DNA of 64,000 bases from Ascocoryne sarcoides NRRL 50072 (lineage: Eukaryota; Ascomycota; Leotiomycetes; Helotiales; Gelatinodiscaceae), in contig KB205949.1 of assembly GCA_000328965.1 (NCBI GenBank), positions 190,587 through 254,586 of the forward strand, read 5' to 3'. Made by a program: the position numbers and the translations under genes. This document shows, one piece after another, positions 33,637 through 44,700 of this stretch. The notes under the pieces were generated by a model. That model did no database searches. It was not told the DNA's origin and saw nothing but the letters and a program-made list of their open reading frames with translations. Position 1 is the stretch's first letter; every line of letters starts with the position of its first letter.

Positions 33637-34423
33637 TCAAAATCCTAAAACCCCAACCACCAGCCCCATTCCCAGCCAAATTCCTCTCCCTGCGGCTTCG
33701 TATACTCTTGCTCCGCTCCCAGTATAAGCAGGCAGCCCTCCCCCAGCAACCGTACTATTCACCACCGAAGCATTCGCACTCCGAGTAGCTGTTGTTGTTG
33801 GTAATGGAGAAGATGTCGCTAAGCTCGTGATGAATTGTGTAACTGTCTCCACTTGAAGCATCGTCGTTTGCGTTGTAAAAAGCTGTTTCGAGGTCACAGG
33901 TCCTACCGATATGCCAATCGCTGCTGCGCACTGGGAAAGTGATGTACCCTGTTTGAAAATGTTAACTACTTTTGCTGGTAGAAATAGATGAGGACCAAGA
34001 AAAATATTAGGAGAGAGAGAATAGCTCTTACATTAGGACAGCACTCCGTACCCCCCGCTTCATCACTGGCACAATAATACCCCGAATCGCATGCGTCTAC
34101 GAGAAGAAAATATCAGCAATCCAGTTCCACCGTTATTATAAGTAATAGGACATACTTCCAGTCCCATCCTCACAGCATACTTGCCCCGCTACCGGATTAA
34201 AGCAATGCAACATCTCACTCCAGCTCGCACAAACTTCATAATCACTCCCACACGCCTCCGTACAAGTAGTCCCCTGGCCGCACAGATCCATGGCCGGGCT
34301 ATAGCTCAGAGCTCGCTGCGCTAAAAGGGTAACATTTCGGGTCGCTTTAAATAACTTAAGGTTAGCTCCCGCTGTTGCGATAACCGCTAGGTAGAGAACA
34401 AGAAAAAGGTGAAGTAAAAGCAT
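33637..34423 (-). CDS. small Cys-rich GPI-anchor-type surface protein, 214 aa
   Basis: Exons in transcript order: 34423-34156, 34096-34032 and 33948-33637 (645 nt). The frame is kept across introns of 59 and 83 bp. A signal peptide spans residues 1-19 (MLLLHLFLVLYLAVIATAG). Residues about 46-121 hold twelve Cys including two CC pairs (VCCEDGTG, TECCPN), a disulfide-rich extracellular domain. A Ser/Thr-rich linker follows. The C-terminus has a small-residue site (GSGARVYEAAG) and a hydrophobic tail (IWLGMGLVVGVLGF), as GPI-anchored proteins do. The predicted location is cell wall or outer plasma membrane. The Cys pattern is not one I can name; it does not match CFEM by eye. The gene is divergent from the membrane protein at 35207. 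Confidence 0.8.
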
Positions 34424-35206
34424 AACTGGTAAGTAATGAAGTTATGCTTAAGCTCTTCGCGAGGGCAATGGTAACTAACATATTAAGCATACTTGGTCTG
34501 AGTTAATTTCTAAACAACCTCTAGACCACCAAAGAACCTCTCACATGTCGATCTCGATTCTTACCCCACACCTTGCAAGGAAAGATATTGCGGGCGTTCC
34601 CACATCCTCAATTCGACCCCATTGCCCCCTCAAAATCGCGTCGGAACAGGACTCGAGTGCTTGTATGATTAGCGCCCGCTTCTAAAATAAACTAACCGAG
34701 TATCAATGCGCCAGCCACACTGAGCCGAGCTGAACCCATCTCCCCCCTTTTCGGCTAAGACGTTGCAGCCACACTAGACCACGAAATCTCATTCGACACT
34801 TACCATATTTAATGGCAAAGGCGGACAACCCAATATAATAAGAATGATAGTCCCATGATCCGATGTTAAGGTAGGATCGTTGGATTGATAAGAAGAGCCA
34901 AGACTTTTGTTAAAGTGGTATTGTCGCCAAGGCGATAGTTGCCCTCCTTCCTAGAGGCAAGGGAAAAGAAAGAGAGCAGGCTGAGGATATCTTACCCCGC
35001 TGTCCTTTTTCTCTCTTGAATTGCGCGGGTCAGCTAAGAAACATTTGATCTGGTTTTAGTGTCTATTCGTGCCGTCTCACCTTTGTAGTAACTAGCGACT
35101 CGGTTGAAAAGCAACTCGACCACCTCGAAATATTTTAGGAACTTGTAAGTAGAAATCTTTATGTTGGGATTGCCAGAGCTGACTCTTGTCAGGCAGAAGA
35201 CCAAGA
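34424..35206. other. divergent promoter region
   Basis: 783 bp between the start codons of the GPI-type protein (minus) and the multi-pass protein (plus). The sequence is mixed, with a purine-rich tract at 34950-34985. An ATG at 35161 opens an overlapping frame (35161-35418) ahead of the main start at 35207 and could act as an upstream ORF. No clear operator palindrome was found. Confidence 0.4.
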
Positions 35207-36764
35207 ATGCTCGCCATCATAGCAGTACTTCTCTCCTGCATCACATCTACCTTTCAATACACCCACTACGTCGAAGAAAATGCCACGTTTGTGGTCCAAT
35301 CCGTCACACCCTGCCACCTATATGGCGATCCAGACTCCTACGGCCTCGGCGTCCGCATCAGCATCTACCTCCAATTCCTCGCCGCACTCCTAGTCCTCAT
35401 CTCAGGCCTCCAAAATGAGCTCAAGAAGATCCGATTAGGTTTCAACATCGTAGCCACAAATACCCTGATAAGCACATTCATCGGCACTCATGACGGCGGA
35501 TTTGAATACTTGGAATGGTACATAATCGAACAACTGGTGCTGTTCCTTCCAATGTTTCTGGTCACGCCTATTCCCACTTGTGTGTATGCTCTTATCTTGG
35601 ATGCTCAGGAGATTTTTGAAGAGAGGGGTCAGAGGGAAAGGGAGGAAGTAAGAAGTGAAGAAGAGGAGAGAAAGAAAGATGAGGAAGATGAAGATTACAG
35701 ACTTATGATTGAGCCGTATCGCGATGACCCATTTGGTATCGGGTGAGAATCATTTTCTTTAATTTCTCTTCAATCCTCATCCTAGCGTCGCAACAATGAA
35801 GCTAACTTAGGAGCGGTTTAGCTGGTCAATGTTGATAGCCTCATTTGCAATCGTGACACCGATCTGGTTGTACTTTGTCGGCATAGACCGAGGCCACCGA
35901 CGAGAGTGCGTGGCAAAACTCTTCATCTATGCAAACATCAACATGTACAATCACCACTGGATTGTATTCTTGAAAGTCATGGCTATCTTTGGCCTCACTG
36001 GTGTCATTATCACCCTGCCAATGGCAATATTTGGCATGGGGCTTGGAGCTTGGAAAGCTACCCAAGGCGAAGAGAACAAGCGTGAAAAGGCGAATCGAGT
36101 AAGACAAGCCGATAGAGTGCCTGGTAACGAGGCAATGAATGAAGGGGAAGGCGGCGATGAAACGCCGCGTATAGGAGAGAAGCAAAGTATTTTACGGACA
36201 GATGAGGATTGGACTACATTATGGGACGACTGGAACGACAACTTAGTTGAAGATATTGCAAGACGCCATCAAAGCCTTCGCGAGAAACGTACCGTGCTGT
36301 GGTCCCAAAGAGTCTACATTCTCCTTTATGGAGCTTGGGGTTTTGGGCTCACCATAGTTTGGGTAGAGAGGACCCTCATCATCAACCACATTGACCTCTC
36401 CAGTTCAAAGATATACTCTGCCGGGCAACTATCCCCCTTGCTGGTGGGAATCTTCACCGCCGTTCCCGCGCTTTGGAAAGGCGTCTGCCAAGTGATACGG
36501 GAGCGGAAGGAATTTCGAGAGCAATGGGAAAAGGAGGCTGCTATTGCAAGGGCGAATCACTATCAAAGACAGTTGAGGAGGCAGAGACAACGAGAGCTGC
36601 AGCGGAAAAGAGAAGAGGAGGAAGAGCCGAGACAGAGAAGACAGCAGGAAGGACGAGGAGAGCTAGAAGGAAGTGGGTGGCTTCCGCAGTTTGGGAATAT
36701 CACCAGTTACCTGCCAAATTTAGGGAGGATGAGAGCGAGAAATCCACAGAATGATGTAGTGTAG
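35207..36764 (+). CDS. uncharacterised multi-pass membrane protein, 492 aa
   Basis: Two exons, 35207-35742 and 35822-36764, with a 79-bp intron that has a GCTAAC branch point (1479 nt). The N-terminus (MLAIIAVLLSCITSTFQY) looks like a signal peptide and is followed by a short lumenal or extracellular part with NAT and Cys. Five to seven hydrophobic segments follow: ISIYLQFLAALLVLISGL, EQLVLFLPMFLVTPIP, MLIASFAIVTPIWLYFVG, VMAIFGLTGVIITLPMAI, RVYILLYGAWGFGLTIVW and LSPLLVGIFTAVPALW. Two charged cytosolic parts are a Glu/Arg-rich loop near residues 145-165 and a C-terminal Arg/Glu/Gln-rich coiled-coil-like helix (RQLRRQRQRELQRKREEEEE). I do not recognise the family; related-looking fungal proteins are annotated only as integral membrane proteins. 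Confidence 0.8.
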
Positions 36765-37804
36765 ATGTGAGCGATGTGAGGGGTTTTTGGTTTATACTTG
36801 ATTAATTTGTAATGACTAGGGACTGAGAGCGAATTCATACCGCTGGAGAAGTTTATACATAGTAAGGGAAAATCAGAAACATTCATTTTAGAATGGATGG
36901 AGCTCACGTATGTATCTAAAATAGCATTTTCTCCGAAGTTCATTTCTCAGTTGTAAAAATGGATGTTTTATCATGTAAATCCCTCATTTCTTTTCATTCA
37001 CCCTGTCTCCTTATCCACTCTGTCGTTTTACCCACCACAACTCCTTGAACCCTGATATAAATAGCCAGCACCTTCACCAATACATCTCCAAACCAATCGC
37101 CAATCACCAATACATCTCCAAATCAACCAACAAACCAGTCTCTGTTGGTTCAAGAACCACATCGCGTCACCTAGCATAGGACCATCTATCTAGCCATCCT
37201 AATATCCGTCCAAATAAAGCCAAAAACAAAACCACCTCTCTTAGCAACCTATACACTTCACCCAACCCATCTTGCCCTACAAACCCACCCCCCTCCATCC
37301 GTATTCGTGTTCAACTCCGTTCTCTTGTTGTCACTTTCTCAACTATTGCCAAATCATCAACTAACACCGATCATTTCCAGCCCTCTCTCTCTACCTCTCA
37401 AGCACGCTCACTTGGCTAAGCCGTCCTGTCACTACTCAACCCTCAAGCAACGAATTGAAGACGGAAGGAAAGCTGGACGTGAGGAAAATGTAACTCAAGT
37501 CCGGAGCAAAGGTGCGCAAGCTACCTTGATCATCTATCTCTGGAAACACTTCAACCAATGCCTGGCTCTTACGAGATTCTCAAACCAGGGCGTACTTATA
37601 GTTAGCCAAATGATCGCTTCAACGCTTAAAGTAGAGAGGAATAGGCAAAGACAAGAGACTTCAGGTTATTCCTAATATTAAATCTTATGAGCACTTGCGA
37701 ATAACTAAATTTGCACAGCAGATGATACCTAGGCCATTTCCAAGCTCATAGGCTCCTTCCAAATTTTGCTTGGGGAATAATTTAACATTTTAAATATTGA
37801 ACAT
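36765..37804. other. intergenic
   Basis: 3' flank of the membrane protein gene, then C/A-rich leader-like sequence. A frame at 37307-37675 has no ATG at its start and no recognisable content. Sequence from 37680 is AT-rich and forms the 3' flank of the Sam37-like gene. Confidence 0.45.
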
Positions 37805-39300
37805 TCAACTAATAACATCCACGCTCTTTATGCCGCCCTTTTTAACTTCCACGTCAACCTCCACGACCGGCTCGCCATGTGATGCATTCCTTTTCTCTAT
37901 CTCCCTCTCTGCCAAAGCATTCGCATCCAACTGACTAGCAAAAAACCCCAACGCCTCTCCTGCATCCCCAAAAGCCGCCAGACCGGAAGAAGCCTTCTTC
38001 TCTTCCTCCTGCCAAGGAACCGATATCAATCCCTCATGCAGCATATATCCAACACCCAACCCAACACTGGCAATCAGCCCACCAATCATGCCGACATATT
38101 GCCACGACGAGCTCTGCACAGCGTCCTCTGTTGTCGTTCCACCATGCTGTCTCATCCTCGTATTCCTCCTCAGCTGCCCAACAACCGGTATCGAGTCCAC
38201 GATATTCGATGCAAAAGATATACTCGTGCTTAATCTATCCCGATTCTCTGGCACTTTCCACGGTAGATGCGACCTCGCCCTCAGTCTTTGCAATCTGACA
38301 TCCAATTCCGAGTCTCCCAATTTCGTCAGGAGAGCATCATTCAAGCTGACAGAGGCACTGTATACCGTCTTCCTATTCTCCTCCGTCCAAGTGCACAGTC
38401 CGGGGAACTTCTTCCGCATGGTTTTTGCCAGCCATGGTTGTGGGAGTTCTGGTATGAGCATGAGGCATAGATATCCCAAGGCCAAACAATCTAGACTCGA
38501 GAACTGGGTCTCCGAGACGAAGTATTGCTTCCTGCTTCGCAATTTATCCAATGTCTTTAGGAAATCGGTGGCGAGAGCGTCCAGGCGGATTTGTGCACTT
38601 GTTTCGGGATTTGCAGCAAGTAAACTCGAGACTGTGTTTTTCGGTCTGCGCAAACTTTCTGGTATGATTGATCTGTCTCCTGTAGGCTCGCCATCTCCTT
38701 TGTCGATATCGAGGGAGGAGAGACCGAGATAGGCTGTTCGAGCTTTTGCGGCAGAGCGGATGGATGGTGGGGTTAGGTATGGGAGTGGAAAATATTGTAT
38801 AGTGTTGAATACCGGCCGTGTTACTGTAGCATAGTTTTGTGAAGAGACATAAAGTGAGAGGTCTATGAGGGGTTGCCCGTGGGATTCGACAAAGGAGGAG
38901 AAGCTATCCCGTATCTTATTAGCTTTGTACCACCGGTTGAAATGTTTCTCGGGGAGTATACGCAATGCAGTCAGCACCCTCCTGCTCTGGCAGACCAGCA
39001 TCCAGAACCCACTCCCCAGCCGAATACTGTGCAAGATAATGGAAGATGTTTCGAAAGCCGCCGATCCAGATGTCGCCATTTCTCAGGGCAGGAAGCTCGT
39101 CTGCAAGCACTTGTTAGCTGAGGTCGCACGCCAGAGGTAGAGACCTACTCACTCGTTGGGCTTAGGGAAGGGTCGCTGCTAGCTACGAGTTGCCATTTGC
39201 CTCGCGGAACAGCTTGTTGGAGATATGCGATTGAAGCCAAGCAGTGGGCATCGATTGACGGGAGGCCAAATGCCGGGCCCCAGACATGAAGCTCGAGCAT
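37805..39300 (-). CDS. SAM37: mitochondrial outer-membrane SAM complex subunit Sam37 / metaxin-like, 461 aa
   Basis: In yeasts Sam37 works with Sam35 and Sam50 to insert beta-barrel proteins into the mitochondrial outer membrane. Exons in transcript order: 39300-39153, 39100-38962 and 38903-37805 (1386 nt). The N-terminus MLELHVWGPAFGLPSIDA is the Tom37/metaxin signature; a GST-like fold continues through WIGGFRNIFHYLAQYSAGEW. I placed the second intron (58 bp, GTATAC..GATAG) so that EQEGADCIA joins FSSFVESHGQPLIDLSLY; this restores the family pattern, and an earlier acceptor would shift the frame. Residues about 363-384 (YVGMIGGLIASVGLGVGYML) form a C-terminal membrane anchor, followed by a charged tail. 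Family assignment is strong; the second-intron acceptor is the least certain point. Confidence 0.9.
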
Positions 39301-41411
39301 TGTTTGAGAAATATCGTGGACTCGAAGAAGCAAAATTGAAATATTCTGGGGTGCCGTAAGACCTCAGTCTTAAGAGAAATTGGAAAGGGTCTTCTTTATT
39401 TGGTATTGGGTCAGAATGCGGTGCGATCGTGGATGATAGTGAGGTTGTGAGGCACCGTGTTGTGAGGTAGTGCTTGGTGTTGTCACCCAAAGATTTCTGG
39501 AAATTCGCCAAGGTTTCCGGAAGCCTTCAATTCTTTCTGTTTTGTCCAACCTTCTGTTTCTCTTTCACAGCTGTGCGCCCGAAATAAAGTTAGGACGGAC
39601 CTCAACATCCCCTTCGCATTTTCCTCTTCAAAAATCCTCAGAGGAAGTCCTCCACCTCTTCTGTGAAGGGTTACACTTAGAAAGTACTCTATCAGGTCAG
39701 CTGATTACGCGTTCTCCTTAGTCTCCTGACGCGCTTGATGCCATTTTCATCTTGTGTTCTTGACCTTCGAAAGATTTCTTGTGCTATTATTCTTGCCTTA
39801 AAACATTTATTGGTTGTACTATGAGACGAGTACAGCCAGAGCAATAAAGGCTATTTTCCTACTCAAAAAATAGGTTGCCGAATTAGCAATATTCATTCTA
39901 CCCTTTTGGAGCTGCCAGAATGACAAGCAAGAAGACAGTGTCATGTCTACCTGGTCAAAGAATCACTGAACGGTCATCTTCTCATATAGTGTGTTATATC
40001 CTCTTGAGTAAGAGTAATTGGTATAATGTGGAATTTATGAGTAAGTGCGTTTTGGGAATTTGAAGTATCACATTGAGCAAGCGCGAGAACACAAGTTGAC
40101 TCAGATACACCTACCTGCCTTACATGTATGACTTGTACTCTACAGAGCTTACGTTTTGACCTTGAGCAATGAAGCATTTTAGCTGAGATTCACAAGAGCA
40201 CACTTCATGCGGAAGCGAGGAGTGACAAGGCACCGCTCTATATCTAGTCAGAATATCTTTGTCTACGGGGTAAGATATATTATCATACCTAGAGAGGTAC
40301 TATTCACATACACCAAAATACTACTGCTTTAACAGACTTAGTCTGCAAGACTCAAAGCCCTTTCCAGGAATATACTTGATGACCCTAGGACGAGTTTAGA
40401 ATGACCCAACCGTCGTTGCAAAGCGATGGTAATGCAACTCTGGAATACAGTAATACAGTACACACCCATTTCCTGTCCCGTCACCTTCCTCCCCCTCTCG
40501 GATCAAAGTAGTCTGACCTCACCGGCTCAATTCCTTTCCAAGTTTTCCAGGCTAGATCTGCAATAAAACTCACATATCGATCGACTATGATAAGGATACA
40601 GCACATCACCCACAGATCTTGCGTTCCCTGCACCACCACCCAGTGACCTTTCTTCCCACCTCTTCCGTCCCACGAGATTCACCAAGCCGGAGCCAGACAA
40701 CCACCCCATCGGATTTCCCACCCCAAACATCGCCATCTTCCCCTTTCCCATCTCCCAATCAACTGCAATGCTTCTACACCCTCTTCCGGCTGCACAACCA
40801 GTCAACGACCTCGTACCCCTCTCATGACATACGGAGCTACGAAGCATCCGATAAGGAACCCTTCCAGGCACAATCAGCAGCAAACCCGACCCGTCGAGCC
40901 CGTCAAGCTGAAAATCTTCCTCTATCCAATCCCTACTCCTCGACAGCTCCCTCTCAATCTCGTCAACCAAGAAACAACTCCTATCACGCTTGCAAAACAA
41001 AACATGACGCTGATCACCACACCACCTCTTGCCTCCAATCCCGTTTCTCTCTCTTGTATGAAACCCAGATTTGCGGTTCGAAGATAAAGATGACATCGTG
41101 CTGGAGATCGGATCACCTGCATATCACCCCTCTACCCCGGGAATGATATTCAGGGGATGCCCGTCCTCCCCTCTCACCGGACTATGTTGGCCGCCTCAAG
41201 AATTACTCATCATCATCGATCATCAGCCATTACGCGTCCGGGGCTCTAACCCAAAAATCCTAGAATTCGAGCTGGGCGAGGGAGACCTTGCCTCGTCTTG
41301 TTGATTCTCTGATTCGACGAGGGCCGGTGTACCCGACCCGGAAGACTCGGTACGGAACCATCGGTTGCGCCCCTTTCCCCTCTCTCTCTCTCTCTCTCTC
41401 TCCTCCTCCTT
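39301..41411. other. intergenic, left part of the 12.5-kb desert
   Basis: Promoter side of the Sam37-like gene, then AT-rich sequence (39700-40450), then a C-rich block (40600-41400). Overlapping open frames occur there on both strands, but none has a recognisable domain, clear splice pattern or coherent composition. It ends in a (TC)n tract at the assembly gap. Confidence 0.4.
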
Positions 41412-41799
41412 NNNNNNNNNNNNNNNNNNNNNNNNNNNNNNNNNNNNNNNNNNNNNNNNNNNNNNNNNNNNNNNNNNNNNNNNNNNNNNNNNNNNNNNNN
41501 NNNNNNNNNNNNNNNNNNNNNNNNNNNNNNNNNNNNNNNNNNNNNNNNNNNNNNNNNNNNNNNNNNNNNNNNNNNNNNNNNNNNNNNNNNNNNNNNNNNN
41601 NNNNNNNNNNNNNNNNNNNNNNNNNNNNNNNNNNNNNNNNNNNNNNNNNNNNNNNNNNNNNNNNNNNNNNNNNNNNNNNNNNNNNNNNNNNNNNNNNNNN
41701 NNNNNNNNNNNNNNNNNNNNNNNNNNNNNNNNNNNNNNNNNNNNNNNNNNNNNNNNNNNNNNNNNNNNNNNNNNNNNNNNNNNNNNNNNNNNNNNNNNN
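41412..41799. other. assembly gap of 388 unknown bases
   Basis: A run of N from 41412 to 41799. Both edges are (TC)n tracts preceded by nearly the same word: GCGCCCCTTTCCCCTCTC on the left and CGCCCTTCCCCTCCTCTC on the right. Any frame reported across the gap is meaningless. Confidence 0.99.
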
Positions 41800-44700
41800 C
41801 GCCCTTCCCCTCCTCTCTCTCTCTCTCTCTCACCCTCCTCTTGCCAGAACGCCGATGCGAGCCGAACTGGTCGATGGATGATGGAGGATTGATTGATTAG
41901 GTTTCCCATTCTGGTCGCGACGAGCATGCTGGTGTGTTTCACAACGTAAGATCTCACCTCTTCCGGCAGTCGTCCTTCGCTCTGGAAAGATCTCAAAGAT
42001 ACGACCGTATGACACGGGTCGAGGGGGGAAAAGAAAGCAAAGAAAGGAACTAGGATTCAAACCCAAGCCCAAAATACCACCTCGTCACCTAATGAACCAG
42101 AGCAAGTCCAGGTCATCCATGACATCTTCAAATGAATCCAACTAAAACGGATCTGATCAGCTAAACACCTTGTTTTGGGCGTCTTGCCTTTCAATTTGGA
42201 GACAAAACAAAACAAAGTAAGTAGGTCAGCAACTTTGCAAATCCGGATATAATACGACGTCGGCAATGCATGGACTCCCTTTTCCGGAACCGTGACTGGG
42301 TATTGTCGGGTGGGAGGGTTGAGTAATCAAACACTACTACTAGCTGTTGCTAGCAACGTGCTAGCACGGCTACATAAGTCAAATAAATAAATAAGTCAGC
42401 AATTAAGCAAGTAAGTCAGCAAGCAAGCACCACACTCCCGTGACTCCCTCATCCACGACCAGAAAATACGAAAACAAATAAGGGATAAAATCCATAGGCA
42501 TGGGCACGATGCGTAACCAAACCAAACAAAACAAGACGAAACACAACGAACGAACGATCGAGATAGATAGGTAGATAGATAACGAAGCCACACCAGCTGG
42601 CCTGGGCAATAAAACGCCAAGCGATATGCATCATATCATGTCCCACGTGGGGAAGGGAATGGATGATATGAAATGAAATCCACAAACTGCAGCGCCCGCG
42701 CTGAGGTAAGCTGAGAACAGGACAGATAGAACAAATAGGACAAATAGAGCACATGCTCGGTCGGTGTGTTGTGACACGACATGATACAATACAACACTAT
42801 GCGTGCTGCAGATAATATCAAGGGCATATTATCTATTATATAGTGGGATGGAGGTGGCTGGTGGTGGTGGTGTATATCTGAGGTTTTTATGTATGACTTA
42901 TTGGTTGAGGGTTAAGTTCTCGTGGTGATAGGTAGGTTGGTCGACTGATGATGTATGTGTTTTGGGGGTATCATAATGAGATTATACTTGGAAAGCTATA
43001 TTGTATAACATAAGTCATTCAACATTGAAACATATGTATTAATTCACGCATTCTCACAACCAGAAAGTCGGACAATCACTAAGATGATGATGGTATGATC
43101 ATGATGATTATTATATGATATATCATTTCTACCTCCACACTCAAGTCGTAATCCGTAACCTGGCCATTGCTGCCCATTATGTCTCTATCTGTCTATGCCA
43201 ACCATCCATCCATCCGATCCAGACCCCAACCAATCCGTATCCATTCCTCCACCCCATTCATATCATGTCCTTATCTCCAATCCCTTCCGACCATCCATTC
43301 CATTCCAATCCTTTCCCTCCCTGGGTATCCGAGAAAAACAAAAAAACAAGAACAAAATTGCAAAAAGCAAGCGGTATGTTGTACAGAAGACGACGACGCG
43401 ATGGTAGATATACCATGTATTAATATTGGTGGTGTGTGGTTGTATTCGATGATGCCATTAAACCGATGTTATATTCCCAATCCCATGAATCCTAGGAAAC
43501 GAACAGACAAACAGACAAAACTAGCAAGTTGTTGGTACAAAACGATTTGATCCGATTAGAGCACGTATGCGCCAGTCGAGCCAGCTCGGAATGTCGCTGC
43601 CAAGAGTGATTTGATTGATTGATTGAATCGAGATGGTGATGCGCCAACGGCGGTGATTAAGCTGTTGTGGTATGTGTGTGTATGCTGCGCCTCTTCGTAA
43701 TAACTGACCGCGGTAGAGGATGTGCATGGCACGCCCGGTGTTGTGCATAGGGCGAGACACGAGGCGCGGGAGAAATAAAGCGAGGTTATTTCGAGCGATG
43801 GGGGCCGAATGATGTTTGTGATGGCTGGCTGGCTTAGGCTCTTCCCGACGATGAAGGTTGCATGATTTGGGTGGATGCATGTCAGCTTGATAGCGGTTGG
43901 TGAGGGCTTCCAGCTTCCGATTGAGGCCGAGATAGATCAGCTTCTTTGTGATGTGTGGTTTTTGTCAAGAGACGAAAAGTGTGCGTTTGTGCTTTGCGGA
44001 GAACAGTGAACAGTGACGATATGATTGGAATGCCGAATCATAAAGAGGTTTGTATGGTACCGTGGCGTTGGTTTGGGTTGTTTCGAAGGGAGGGTCGAAG
44101 TGAGAGTTTCGCGGGAGACTCGACCATCTTTACTTTGGGAGAGGTGGGAGAGGACGGCTGGGTGGTGGGCCGGGGCAAGGAGGGAGTTGAGACGGGCATG
44201 GGCATTGTTCGGCAACCATTTTGATGGTGTTGTCTTGAGAGCGGAAACTTGTTAGAGGGATGAGGTTGTTGATGTCGAGTGAAGAGGCAGCGAGGTCTGT
44301 ATAGAGAAGTTGAAGATAGTGTTGACTTGGTTTCCCAAAGGCAATGTAGTTTAACGGTAATTGAGGAATAGGCTCAAGTAGATGAAGACTTCTGGCTCTT
44401 GTATGCTGATGATCTGTGAATGCTTTTCAAAACCAAGAGCCTTCAACCCAAGGGGGCCGATGAGCTTTATGTAGGGCCCATCAGGCATCTGGGGAAATGA
44501 AATTCGCCTGCCCTGCGAACCTTGTTCGGATCGGCGTCAGCGTGCGCACTACTTTTTTTGGACTCTGACTGGGGGGTCTGAGCTGGCTTGACCAGCCTAC
44601 GCAAGAGCGCCCAAAATGAAACGTGAGAGCGTGGGAGGCCTGCAACAAGTGTCGCCTGCGAGCTAGTGTTTTACCGCCGAAAAAGGGACGCACCAGGTTA

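Noticed and set aside
37307..37675. 122-codon frame
   Set aside because: Starts at GTG, has no ATG-led coding part of useful length, and no recognisable content.
41223..41996. Open frames crossing 41412-41799 on both strands
   Set aside because: They are open only because unknown bases contain no stops.
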